From: an uncultured Clostridium sp.
GTDB lineage: Bacteria > Bacillota > Clostridia > Lachnospirales > Lachnospiraceae
Direction: 5' to 3'
Assembly: GCA_900538475.1 (NCBI GenBank)
Contig: UPYT01000034.1
Coordinates: 1 to 19,434, forward strand
DNA length: 19,434 nucleotides
Both the position numbers and the translations under genes were made by a program. The notes under the pieces are model-generated. The model was not told where the DNA came from. It was given only the letters and a program-made list of their open reading frames with translations, and did no database searches. Positions 8,700 to 15,917 of the stretch are shown here, one piece after another (the stretch's first letter is position 1; each line of letters starts with the position of its first letter).

Positions 8700-9587
8700 T
8701 TATCGAAGCAGTTCCCCAATATCCACCAGACCCCAGCCCTGCTGATTGCGGGGAAGCCCCAGATCTACGGCTCGTTCCCGGAGAAGGAGCTTGACATCAC
8801 GGTTGCTGAGTTCTGGACATTTTTCCAGAAGAAGAGCCAGGGCGCCGGATACATAGGGTGTGGCCATACTGGTTCCGCTTTTGCAGGTATAGCGTCCGGG
8901 GAAGTTGGCACAGCTTAAAACAGAGGCTCCGGGAGCTACTACATCTGGCTTGCAGATACAGGAACAGGTGGGGCCTCGACCGGAATAGTCAACCATCCGG
9001 CTGCCCATAACATTGACCTCCTGGTTATCGTCAGAACAGCCTACGGTGATTACCTTTCGGCTGATGCCGGGAGTTGTGATGGTTCCGCTGCGAGGTCCCA
9101 TATTGCCCGCGGCAACGACTACAATCAGCCCTTCGTCCCAGGCGGCGTTGACGCCCCGGACGAGGGCTGAATTTTCGTTCATGTTTTTTCTGGAAAAGGA
9201 GCCGACAGAGATATTGACAATACGGATCTGGTAAAGCTCTCTGTTTTCCCGAATCCACCGAAGGCCGGAGAGAACATCAGAGGCATATCCGTTTCCGCGC
9301 CGATCCAGAACCTTAACTGGAATCAGATGGCATTCCGGCGCAAGACCGCAGCAGGAGCCGGAGGAGGCATATCCATTTCCGCCGATAATTCCGCATACAT
9401 GAGTGCCATGTCCGTTGTCATCATAGGGAAGCCGTTTCCGTCCGACTATGTCCCGGAACGCGGCGATTCTGTTTTGAAGATCTTCATGGAGAAAGCAGCC
9501 GGTGTCCAGTACGGCAACACCGATGCCGCGGCCGGTAAGCCGGTGCGGCTCTGTTTTCCAGGCATTTCTATTTGTCCGACACACCAA
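8700..9587 (-). CDS. Subtilisin-like serine protease (S8 family), probably intracellular
   Basis: A 295-aa S8 peptidase with the full triad: Asp28 in VAVLDTG, His60 in NGHGTHVCG and Ser240 in SGTSMATP. Asn162 in AAGN forms the oxyanion hole. There is no signal peptide, no propeptide and no membrane segment, so it is probably cytoplasmic, like the intracellular or AprX-type subtilisins. The start is uncertain: TTG at 9587 and GTG at 9584 are the only candidates before an in-frame stop at 9606-9608, and only a weak AGG lies upstream. It has eleven cysteines, many for this family. It converges on the DUF1015 gene with 62 bp between stops and no clear terminator. Its neighbours give no hint of a substrate. 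Confidence 0.9.
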   Translation of the reverse strand: MVCRTNRNAWKTEPHRLTGRGIGVAVLDTGCFLHEDLQNRIAAFRDIVGRKRLPYDDNGHGTHVCGIIGGNGYASSGSCCGLAPECHLIPVKVLDRRGNGYASDVLSGLRWIRENRELYQIRIVNISVGSFSRKNMNENSALVRGVNAAWDEGLIVVVAAGNMGPRSGTITTPGISRKVITVGCSDDNQEVNVMGSRMVDYSGRGPTCSCICKPDVVAPGASVLSCANFPGRYTCKSGTSMATPYVSGALALLLEKCPELSNRDVKLLLRERAVDLGLPRNQQGWGLVDIGELLR

Positions 9588-9711
9588 AAGATACCTGTTA
9601 TTTTTTTACTATTATGGTATTCCAGGCAGGTCTGAAGGTTGACAGGAGGATCTTAATAATTTCCTAAGAATCTATTTAAACAATATACACACATTTTCCG
9701 GGCATCTGTGA

Positions 9712-9902
9712 TATACTTTAACCATAGAAAGAGAAAAACAGATAAATCCTTAATCCTTTTTTGAAATCCTAATTCCGAAAGAAAAATGCACCCTGTACCC
9801 ATCCATCACGGTACAGGGCTTTTTCTTTTCCATAAAAGGGTTCTCCATGGTCGTAAATTTGATTTACACAAGTGCATACAGGAGAACTTTCAACTTTTTT
9901 TC
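9712..9902 (+). ncRNA. Possible small RNA region upstream of recA
   Basis: An extended -10 (TG at 9709-9710, TATACT at 9712-9717) with a weak -35 could start a transcript near 9724. It would run into a perfect 9-bp terminator at 9791-9818, giving an RNA of roughly 100 nt. Beyond it, a nested structure (7-bp stem, 9840-9846 with 9881-9887, enclosing a 6-bp stem, 9853-9858 with 9862-9867) is followed by TTTTTTT at 9895-9901, another terminator-like form. No convincing protein is encoded. This rests on structure alone, and no known RNA family was recognised. Confidence 0.25.
9791..9829 (+). terminator. Intrinsic terminator, possibly bidirectional
   Basis: Perfect 9-bp stem, CCCTGTACC (9791-9799) with GGTACAGGG (9810-9818), a 10-nt loop, then C and TTTTTCTTTT. 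On the opposite strand the stem is followed by TGCATTTTT, so minus-strand function is also possible. No plus-strand protein gene ends just upstream, which is the main reason to suspect a small transcript there. Confidence 0.7.
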
Positions 9903-9973
9903 TGTCTGAATCTTCGTACGGCTGAACTGTTACGGAATTGTCGAAAGGTGTCATTTTTTGCGATAGAAGAGGT

Positions 9974-10003
9974 TTGACAGGAAAAAAATTCCTGTGTTAT
10001 AGT
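9974..10003 (+). promoter_or_regulatory. Distal recA promoter with a palindrome in its spacer
   Basis: Consensus TTGACA at 9974-9979 and TATAGT at 9998-10003 with 18-bp spacing, plus an extended -10 TG at 9995-9996. A perfect palindrome, CAGGAA-AAAAA-TTCCTG (9978-9994), fills the spacer, exactly where a repressor would block polymerase. The transcript would have a leader of nearly 190 nt before recA, with an 8-bp hairpin (10026-10033 with 10038-10045). The downstream gene could only be recA-recX. The regulator is unknown. Confidence 0.55.
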
Positions 10004-10127
10004 ATTCATAAGACAGCAGATCCTGGAAAGGCAGCTGTGCCTTTCTGTCCGGCATATCGCCAGATTTCCTATTGTTATTATCTGATTTTTGAAAGAAAGA
10101 AGTGGTGCCTTTGGGCATAAGTTAATA

Positions 10128-10156
10128 TTGACTTTTTTAGGGAAGTATACTATGAT
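10128..10156 (+). promoter_or_regulatory. Proximal recA promoter
   Basis: TTGACT at 10128-10133 and TATGAT at 10151-10156 with the optimal 17-bp spacing. The predicted start, near 10163, lies just before the LexA box at 10172-10183, so LexA bound there would obstruct initiation or early elongation. Confidence 0.7.
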
Positions 10157-10171
10157 TAGGACAGAGAAAAA

Positions 10172-10183
10172 GAACGTCTGTTC
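10172..10183. promoter_or_regulatory. LexA (SOS) box of recA
   Basis: GAACGTCTGTTC is a perfect GAAC-N4-GTTC site, the Gram-positive LexA operator core, followed by G as in the extended consensus. It sits between the proximal promoter and the recA ribosome binding site, as expected for SOS-controlled recA. lexA itself is not in the window. Confidence 0.8.
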
Positions 10184-10197
10184 GCTTGGAGGATAAT

Positions 10198-11307
10198 ATG
10201 ACTAGAGATGATAAATTAAAGGCGCTTGATGCAGCCATTACCCAGATTGAAAAGTCCTATGGAAAGGGCTCGATTATGAAGCTTGGCGATTCCGGCGCGA
10301 ATATGAATATTGAGACGGTTCCTACCGGCGCGCTTAGCCTGGATTTGGCCCTTGGACTGGGGGGAGTACCCAAGGGGCGGGTGATTGAGATCTATGGCCC
10401 GGAGTCCAGCGGTAAGACAACGGTTGCTCTTCATATGGTGGCAGAAGTACAGAAGCGGGGCGGAATTGCGGGATTTATCGATGCAGAGCATGCCCTGGAT
10501 CCGGTTTATGCTCGGAATATTGGTGTAGATATTGACAATTTATATATCTCTCAGCCGGACAACGGTGAGCAGGCGCTGGAGATCACAGAAACCATGGTTC
10601 GCTCAGGCGCTGTGGATATAGTGATTGTAGACTCTGTAGCAGCACTGGTGCCGAAGGCAGAGATTGACGGTGAGATGGGAGATTCCCATGTAGGACTGCA
10701 GGCTCGCCTGATGTCGCAGGCGCTTCGAAAGCTGACCGGTGTGATCAGCAAGTCCAACTGCTCTGTTATCTTTATCAACCAGCTTCGTGAAAAGGTTGGC
10801 GTTATGTTTGGCAATCCGGAGACTACGACCGGCGGGCGGGCCCTGAAGTTCTATGCATCTGTCCGGATGGATGTGCGCCGGACAGAGTCGATTAAGGTCG
10901 GCGGTGAGGTAGTGGGAAACCATGTCCGGGTAAAGGTTGTAAAGAACAAGATTGCGCCGCCTTTCCGTGAGGCAGAATTTGACATTATGTTTGGACAAGG
11001 TATCTCCAGAGAAGGAGACATTCTGGATTTGGCAGTGAAGGACAACATTGTGGAGAAGAGCGGAGCTTGGTATGCGTATAATGGAGCTAAGATTGGGCAG
11101 GGACGCGAAAATGCAAAGGGATATTTAAAGGATAATCCCAGAATCTGTGCAGAGATTGAGCTGAAGGTGAGAGAGCTTCACGGACTTCCGGGAGACGTAG
11201 TGATTCCGGAGCTGTCTGATGAGGAAATGAAGAATGCTTCTGGAAAGGCAAATGGAGCGCCTGCATCCGGAAAGGTCGCAAATTCTGCTGAAGAAGGACT
11301 TCTGTAG
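10198..11307 (+). CDS. recA: Recombinase RecA
   Basis: ATP-dependent strand-exchange protein of homologous recombination; its filament also triggers LexA self-cleavage. The 369-aa product has an N-terminal helix, Walker A GPESSGKT at 67-74, Walker B in VDIVIVDS, the FINQLREK and [14 protein letters not shown] segments, and a Lys/Gly-rich C-terminal domain. The C-terminal tail after about residue 335 is low in complexity (Ala, Gly, Ser, Lys) and only mildly acidic. The ATG at 10198 is 5 nt after GGAGG; a TTG 12 nt upstream overlaps that site and is rejected. recX starts 2 nt after the stop. Control by the LexA box and two promoters is likely. Confidence 0.98.
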   Translation: MTRDDKLKALDAAITQIEKSYGKGSIMKLGDSGANMNIETVPTGALSLDLALGLGGVPKGRVIEIYGPESSGKTTVALHMVAEVQKRGGIAGFIDAEHALDPVYARNIGVDIDNLYISQPDNGEQALEITETMVRSGAVDIVIVDSVAALVPKAEIDGEMGDSHVGLQARLMSQALRKLTGVISKSNCSVIFINQLREKVGVMFGNPETTTGGRALKFYASVRMDVRRTESIKVGGEVVGNHVRVKVVKNKIAPPFREAEFDIMFGQGISREGDILDLAVKDNIVEKSGAWYAYNGAKIGQGRENAKGYLKDNPRICAEIELKVRELHGLPGDVVIPELSDEEMKNASGKANGAPASGKVANSAEEGLL

Positions 11308-11309
11308 AG

Positions 11310-11768
11310 ATGAGACAGGTGCGGACTGCCAGAGACTGTGCGCTTTCCCTTCTGGAATACCGGGACAGGACAGAGGCAGAGATGCGCAGAAAGCTGAAGG
11401 AGCGGGAGTATGCTCCGGAGGCGGTAGAGGAAACAATTTATTTTTTAAAAGAATACCATTATCTTGATGATCAGGAGTACGCCAGAAAATATGTGCGGAC
11501 TGCCGGAGCGGGAAAGAGCATCCGGCAGCTACGTCAGAGTCTGCTGAGTAAGGGGATTTCCAGAGAGATACTGGATCTTTGCTTTGAAGAGGAGACAGTA
11601 GATGAGGAAGAGGCTGTCCGGCGTTTTTTGAAGAAAAAAGGATACACTGCCGGAGCCGGAGAAGATCCAGAGAAGACCAGAAAGCTGGCAGCAGCTTTGG
11701 GACGCCGGGGATTTTCCTTTGAGACAATTCGCCGAGTGATGGAGGAATTGACAGACACCGTTCTTTGA
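11310..11768 (+). CDS. recX: Regulatory protein RecX
   Basis: Small helical protein that binds RecA filaments and modulates their growth. At 152 aa it shows RecX-type repeats: ALSLLEYRDRTEAEMRRKL near the N-terminus, then IYFLKEYHYLDDQEYARKYV, then LLSKGISREIL with a following acidic helix. The start lies 2 nt after the recA stop, with no separate ribosome binding site except bases inside the recA end, so translational coupling to recA is likely. Identification rests on this pattern and on the classic recA-recX order. Confidence 0.92.
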   Translation: MRQVRTARDCALSLLEYRDRTEAEMRRKLKEREYAPEAVEETIYFLKEYHYLDDQEYARKYVRTAGAGKSIRQLRQSLLSKGISREILDLCFEEETVDEEEAVRRFLKKKGYTAGAGEDPEKTRKLAAALGRRGFSFETIRRVMEELTDTVL

Positions 11769-11815
11769 CGCAGCATAAATTTTGTCCAGTATTCCCAGTT
11801 GGGGATGTAAGATAC

Positions 11816-11844
11816 TTGACATAATGCATAAAACAGTTTAAAAT
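11816..11844 (+). promoter_or_regulatory. Promoter of rny
   Basis: TTGACA (11816-11821) and TAAAAT (11839-11844) with 17-bp spacing, a near-consensus housekeeping promoter. The predicted start near 11851 leaves a leader of about 43 nt. It lies 48 nt after the recX stop, where no clear terminator is seen, so recA read-through into rny remains possible. Confidence 0.7.
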
Positions 11845-11880
11845 TGAAGTGTTGTATTGGTGTACAATGAAAACTAAATA

Positions 11881-11893
11881 AGGAGGTGCTCCT
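11881..11893 (+). promoter_or_regulatory. Ribosome binding site of rny inside a small hairpin
   Basis: The strong Shine-Dalgarno AGGAGGTG is followed at once by CTCCT, so AGGAG (11881-11885) can pair with CTCCT (11889-11893) around a 3-nt loop, ending directly before the GTG start at 11894. A 5-bp GC-containing stem over the binding site could dampen translation. That this is regulatory is inference. Confidence 0.4.
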
Positions 11894-13438
11894 GTGTCAA
11901 CGATAATAGCAGTTGTTATAACACTGGTTGTTGTGGCGCCTATTACCTGGATATCTGCTGTGAATCACCGGAAAAAAACTTACGAAAGTAAGGTTGGTAC
12001 AGCAGAAATAAAAGCCAGAGAGATAATAGATGAAGCGTTAAAGACGGCAGAGACAAAGAAGCGAGAAGCTCTCCTGGAGGCGAAGGAAGAGTCTTTAAAG
12101 ACTAAGAATGAGCTGGATAAAGAGACAAAAGAGAGAAGAGCTGAGCTTCAACGCTATGAAAGACGTGTACTGAGCAAAGAAGAGAACTTAGACAAAAAAG
12201 CGGAAACCATGGAACGGCGGGAAGCTGGTATTGCATCCCGTGAAGAAGCCCTGAACAGGCGGAATGCAGAAGTGGAAAGTCTGTACGAGAAAGGGATACA
12301 GGAACTGGAGAGAATCTCCGGCCTTACCTCCGAGCAGGCCAAGGAATATCTTCTCCGTTCTGTTGAGGCAGAGGTCAAGCATGACACTGCCAAAATGATC
12401 AAGGAGCTGGAAAACAAGGCCAAGGAAGAAGCGGATAAAAAAGCTAAGGACTATGTTGTGACTGCCATTCAGCGATGTGCGGCAGATCATGTAGCTGAAA
12501 CTACAGTATCGGTAGTTCAGCTTCCGAACGATGAGATGAAGGGACGCATCATTGGACGTGAGGGACGCAATATTCGTACCCTGGAAACCATGACTGGTGT
12601 AGAGCTGATTATTGATGATACTCCGGAAGCGGTAGTATTATCAGGATTTGATCCCATCCGTCGTGAGGTGGCCAGAATTGCTCTGGAGCGTTTGATTGTG
12701 GACGGACGGATTCATCCGGCCAGAATCGAAGAGATGGTAGAAAAGGCACAGCGGGAAGTGGAATCAAATATGCGTGAGGATGGCGAGGCAGCTACCCTTG
12801 AGGTAGGTATCCACGGCATTCATCCGGAGCTTGTGAAGCTTCTTGGCAAGATGAAGTTCAGAACCAGTTATGGTCAGAATGCACTGAAGCATTCCATGGA
12901 GGTTGCGCAGCTGGCCGGCCTTCTGGCATCTGAGGTAGGCGTGGATGTTCGTATGGCAAAACGCGCCGGTTTATTACATGACATTGGTAAATCCATTGAC
13001 CATGAGATGGAAGGATCTCATGTACAGCTTGGTGCAGAACTCTGTAGAAAATATAAGGAGTCTGCAATTGTAATTAATGCTGTTGAATCCCATCATGGCG
13101 ATGTTGAGCCGCAGAGTCTGATCGCATGTCTGGTTCAGGCTGCTGATACAATATCTGCAGCAAGACCTGGTGCAAGACGCGAGACTCTGGAAACATATAC
13201 CAACCGATTGAAGCAGTTAGAGGATATTACCAATTCCTTTAAGGGTGTGGATAAGTCCTTTGCGATTCAGGCAGGCCGAGAGGTTCGTATCATGGTAGTT
13301 CCGGAGCAGGTAAGCGATGATGACATGGTACTGATGGCCCGCGAGATTTCCAAGCGTATCGAGGATGAGCTGGAATATCCGGGACAGATTAAGGTAAATG
13401 TGATCCGCGAATCCCGGGCTACAGATTATGCAAAATAA
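11894..13438 (+). CDS. rny: Ribonuclease Y
   Basis: Membrane-anchored endoribonuclease that starts mRNA decay and processing in many Firmicutes. The 514-aa protein has one N-terminal transmembrane segment (about residues 3-23), a long charged coiled coil (about 30-200), a KH RNA-binding domain with [10 protein letters not shown] at 217-226, and an HD domain with His362-Asp363 in LLHDIGK as catalytic metal ligands. SHHGDVEP follows, as expected. Length and order match the family. The start is GTG, directly after an AGGAGGTG site that can fold on itself. It has its own promoter and ends in a strong terminator, so it is at least partly independent of recA-recX. Confidence 0.97.
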   Translation: MSTIIAVVITLVVVAPITWISAVNHRKKTYESKVGTAEIKAREIIDEALKTAETKKREALLEAKEESLKTKNELDKETKERRAELQRYERRVLSKEENLDKKAETMERREAGIASREEALNRRNAEVESLYEKGIQELERISGLTSEQAKEYLLRSVEAEVKHDTAKMIKELENKAKEEADKKAKDYVVTAIQRCAADHVAETTVSVVQLPNDEMKGRIIGREGRNIRTLETMTGVELIIDDTPEAVVLSGFDPIRREVARIALERLIVDGRIHPARIEEMVEKAQREVESNMREDGEAATLEVGIHGIHPELVKLLGKMKFRTSYGQNALKHSMEVAQLAGLLASEVGVDVRMAKRAGLLHDIGKSIDHEMEGSHVQLGAELCRKYKESAIVINAVESHHGDVEPQSLIACLVQAADTISAARPGARRETLETYTNRLKQLEDITNSFKGVDKSFAIQAGREVRIMVVPEQVSDDDMVLMAREISKRIEDELEYPGQIKVNVIRESRATDYAK

Positions 13439-13462
13439 AAATTCAATGTAATAAGAATGGAG

Positions 13463-13515
13463 CAGGTCGGTATTCTATCAGAAGAGATAGAATACCGGCC
13501 TGTTTTTGTTTTCTT
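13463..13515 (+). terminator. Intrinsic terminator of rny
   Basis: A 17-bp stem (13463-13479 with 13486-13502, one G-T pair) with a 6-nt loop is followed by TTTTGTTTTCTTT. It lies 24 nt after the rny stop and is the strongest terminator in the window. The decayed repeat element A begins right at the end of its T-tract. Confidence 0.92.
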
Positions 13516-13554
13516 TCATGGGAAAGTTCGTCCTATGACAGAAAACGTTCCGCG
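13516..13554 (+). repeat. Decayed copy of repeat element A
   Basis: The stem (13516-13523 with 13531-13538) matches element A with one change in the left arm, which turns an A-T pair into a G-T pair and so keeps pairing in RNA. The tail reads CGTTCCGCG where the full copies have CGCTCCGCG, and similarity then ends. There is no module B next to it. Confidence 0.7.
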
Positions 13555-13625
13555 TCTTTTTTTCAGTCTGTTTCTGAGTTGTTTCTTACAATTTCCGGTG
13601 GAAACTTAAGAATTCAGTTCCTGTA

Positions 13626-13654
13626 TTGACAGGAGAGAAACAATGTAATAGAGT
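13626..13654 (+). promoter_or_regulatory. Probable promoter of the secreted cell-wall-type protein
   Basis: TTGACA at 13626-13631 and TAGAGT at 13649-13654 with 17-bp spacing; the -10 is weak. A palindrome, TCCTGT-ATTG-ACAGGA (13619-13634), overlaps the -35 and could be an operator. The leader of about 60 nt has a small hairpin (13674-13678 with 13687-13691). Confidence 0.45.
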
Positions 13655-13722
13655 GAAAGCAGATTAGATGCAGCCTCTTTGGAGATAGAGGTTTGTACGG
13701 GCACAGAATGGGGGAAAGAAAC

Positions 13723-14694
13723 ATGAAACACAGAAAAAAGTTAGCAGCGGCGGCTATGACTGTTTTGATGGCAGCATTGATGGCGATGCCGGCGATGGCA
13801 GCCAGCAGAAAGAAGATCAGTTCTGTTAATCTGGAGATAGAAGCGGACATTCAGCCGGATACCCGTTACGGTGAGGAAACGATAGAGGTTGACACAAAGG
13901 GCGGGAAGTACTCCTTTGATTATTATGAGATTGAAAATACCGGTTTTGAGTGGACCAGAGAAGATATTCCTCAGATTGTGATTTATCTCAGAGCAGATGA
14001 GGGATATTATTTCTCGGTAAGCAAGGCCAGTTCAGTAAAGCTGAGCGGCGCTACTTATATTAAGGCGTCCAAACAGGATTCCTCTGAGATTTTGAAGCTG
14101 ACAGTGAAGCTTTCTCCTTTGGCGGAGAGTGTAGGGGATCTTACAGAGGTAGTCCTTACAGACAATGGATATGGTATGTGGGACGCAGTTCCGGGGGCAG
14201 CTACCTATGAGTTCCGTCTTTATCGGAACGGGGAAGGAATCGGCGTTACCATGTTAAGTACAACAGGAACCGATTACAATTTCAAAGATATTATGGATCG
14301 CCCCGGAAGCTACCAGATAAAGATTCGTCCGGTCAATGGCCTGAATGTGTCCAATAAGGGCGAGTGGATGGAATCCAATATTGTAAATCTCTCCAAAGAG
14401 CAGGCAGCCGCTATCCGGAATGGAGAGGCAGGCAGCCGTCCTCTGCGGGGCGCGTGGAAGTCCAACGCTCAGGGAAGCTGGTATGAGCTGGAGGATGGTT
14501 CCTACCCGGTGAACCAGTGGATGGAACTGGAAGGACAATGGTATTTCTTTGATGAAAATGGTTATATGAAAACAGGATGGATTGAATGGAAGGGAAAGAA
14601 GTACTACTGCAATAAAGCAGGAGTGATGCAGAAGAATACCACCACTCCTGACGGCTATATTCTGGATGAAAACGGAACACTTAAGAATGATTAA
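13723..14694 (+). CDS. Secreted protein with choline-binding-like cell-wall repeats
   Basis: A 323-aa exported protein of unknown role. A signal peptide (residues 1-27, KHRKK then a hydrophobic core, cleavage likely after AMA) is followed by an unrecognised beta-rich region (about 30-138), a fibronectin-III-like segment (about 141-222, with MWDAVPGAATYEFRLY and SYQIKIRPV), and C-terminal aromatic repeats (about 243-320, with GSWYELEDG, GQWYFFDENGYMKTGW and GKKYYCNKAGVM) of the CW_binding/choline-binding type. It probably attaches to the cell surface through these repeats. No catalytic domain is seen. The ATG at 13723 follows GGGGGA by 7 nt; ATG 13708 and TTG 13693 lack good sites. Its last 14 bp overlap the end of the M23 gene on the other strand. 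Confidence 0.85.
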   Translation: MKHRKKLAAAAMTVLMAALMAMPAMAASRKKISSVNLEIEADIQPDTRYGEETIEVDTKGGKYSFDYYEIENTGFEWTREDIPQIVIYLRADEGYYFSVSKASSVKLSGATYIKASKQDSSEILKLTVKLSPLAESVGDLTEVVLTDNGYGMWDAVPGAATYEFRLYRNGEGIGVTMLSTTGTDYNFKDIMDRPGSYQIKIRPVNGLNVSNKGEWMESNIVNLSKEQAAAIRNGEAGSRPLRGAWKSNAQGSWYELEDGSYPVNQWMELEGQWYFFDENGYMKTGWIEWKGKKYYCNKAGVMQKNTTTPDGYILDENGTLKND

Positions 14695-15817
14695 TATTCT
14701 GCTCTTTGGCCCCGCCGGGTACGGCGGGGTCTTTTATTTGCCACAAACGATAATATTCCTTGGTTTCCTGATTTTTTATGGTTTCTGAACGGTTCATGGA
14801 GAGGAAGCGGGCAAGCTCGTAGCAGTCAATCCAGATTTCGTTGTTTCCGTCCTTTTGAGATTCATCAAAAATCAGCTGGAGACCAAAGTGAAGATGGGGA
14901 GTGTCAATATTATTGGTGTTTTCCTCAGTGCTGTAGCCGGTGCGCCCAAGATATCCGATGACATCTCCGGCCTGTACAATGCTGCCCTGCTTCAGGGATT
15001 TGTGATAGGGATAATTTTTTCTCAGGTGTGCATAGTAATAGTAACGTTTTTTGTCGAAGCTTCGGATTCCCAGCCTCCAGCCTCCGTACTGGTTCCAGCC
15101 GATGGCCTCGACCTGCCCGGATTCCACACAGATAATGGGAGTCCCCACCTGTCCCATGAAATCATGTCCCAGATGACGGCGCTGAAATCCGTAACTGCGC
15201 GATGCACCGAAATCGTCGTAATCCTCATAAGGAAAATATCGGGCAATGGGGCTGAATGCTTTTAGTCCGTATCTGGACTGCCAGACAGGTTCAGAATATC
15301 CGCTGTCATCTGGTTTCCCCGGTTCCTGAATTTGATATTCCCCCACAAGCCCTCCTAAAACGGCTGTGTAGGCTTCCAGATAGTAAGGATAATATTTCAT
15401 ACCCCTTGTCACTTCCTCCATAGAGGAGCCATTCTGGAGCTTTTGAATGAGTTGTTCCAGATCGGCCTTCTGATATTGGGAAAAATCGCCGCCGTATCTG
15501 GCACCAAGAAAGGCGAGAAGGGAAATCCAGTCCCAATGACAGGGGGAAAGATAGCTGGTAATATCGTAATGAAGCGCCTGATTCATGGCTTCTGCGGTTA
15601 CATCAAAATCAACCCATTGAATGAAGTTTTTCTGTTTAGAGGAATCAGGATTCTGGTTGGAAACAGGAGCTGAGACAGAGCGGGGCGGTTCAGGCTGGAA
15701 TGGGGAAGCGGGCAGACTGGAAAACAGAAGGGCAAGAAAAAGGGCCACTGCAGCCAGAATCGGAAAAAAACAGTTTTTGAAAATCCGAAAAGGCTGATTC
15801 TGATGTTTTAATGACAT
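14681..15817 (-). CDS. Membrane-anchored M23 (LytM-type) peptidase
   Basis: A 378-aa protein with a short basic N-terminus, one transmembrane or uncleaved signal segment (about 15-35), a Pro/Ser-rich linker, a middle region of unknown fold, and a C-terminal M23 domain (about 205-320). Zinc ligands His215 and Asp219 (HLGHD), the HxH pair His308 and His310 (PHLHFG), and His264 in YYAHL are present, so it should be an active peptidoglycan endopeptidase or lysin facing outside. The ATG at 15817 has GGGAGG 6 nt upstream; a GTG at 15850 would swallow that site and is rejected. It follows the MBL-fold gene by 100 nt on the same strand. A spore- or division-related role is possible but unproven. Confidence 0.9.
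   Translation of the reverse strand: MSLKHQNQPFRIFKNCFFPILAAVALFLALLFSSLPASPFQPEPPRSVSAPVSNQNPDSSKQKNFIQWVDFDVTAEAMNQALHYDITSYLSPCHWDWISLLAFLGARYGGDFSQYQKADLEQLIQKLQNGSSMEEVTRGMKYYPYYLEAYTAVLGGLVGEYQIQEPGKPDDSGYSEPVWQSRYGLKAFSPIARYFPYEDYDDFGASRSYGFQRRHLGHDFMGQVGTPIICVESGQVEAIGWNQYGGWRLGIRSFDKKRYYYYAHLRKNYPYHKSLKQGSIVQAGDVIGYLGRTGYSTEENTNNIDTPHLHFGLQLIFDESQKDGNNEIWIDCYELARFLSMNRSETIKNQETKEYYRLWQIKDPAVPGGAKEQNINHS
14709..14739 (+). terminator. Intrinsic terminator of the secreted protein gene
   Basis: Perfect 8-bp GC-rich stem (14710-14717 with 14722-14729), 4-nt loop GGTA, then TCTTTTATTT. It lies inside the coding sequence of the opposing M23 gene, where the stem encodes a Pro/Gly-rich stretch (DPAVPGGA) near the C-terminus. 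Confidence 0.88.
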
Positions 15818-15820
15818 AAA

Positions 15821-15867
15821 AAACCTCCCTGTACGACCGTAATTCTTCACAGTGTATGGGGAGGTTT
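15821..15867 (-). promoter_or_regulatory. 5' leader hairpin that covers the ribosome binding site of the M23 gene
   Basis: Read on the minus strand, AAACCTCCC (15867-15859) is an exact complement of GGGAGGTTT (15829-15821), which holds the Shine-Dalgarno 3 nt before the ATG at 15817. The 9-bp stem with a 29-nt loop would hide the ribosome binding site. The loop does not resemble a known riboswitch to me. Function is inferred from geometry. Confidence 0.45.
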
Positions 15868-15917
15868 AAAAAAATATGACAGGGTTCCAAAAAGAAATCC
15901 CCGGATGAAAACAAAAA

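Noticed and set aside
9938..10120. 60-codon plus-strand frame upstream of recA
   Set aside because: It spans a promoter and hairpin, has no good ribosome binding site, and its composition is not protein-like.
15818..15850. N-terminal extension of the M23 protein from a GTG
   Set aside because: It would translate through the GGGAGG site that serves the ATG at 15817.
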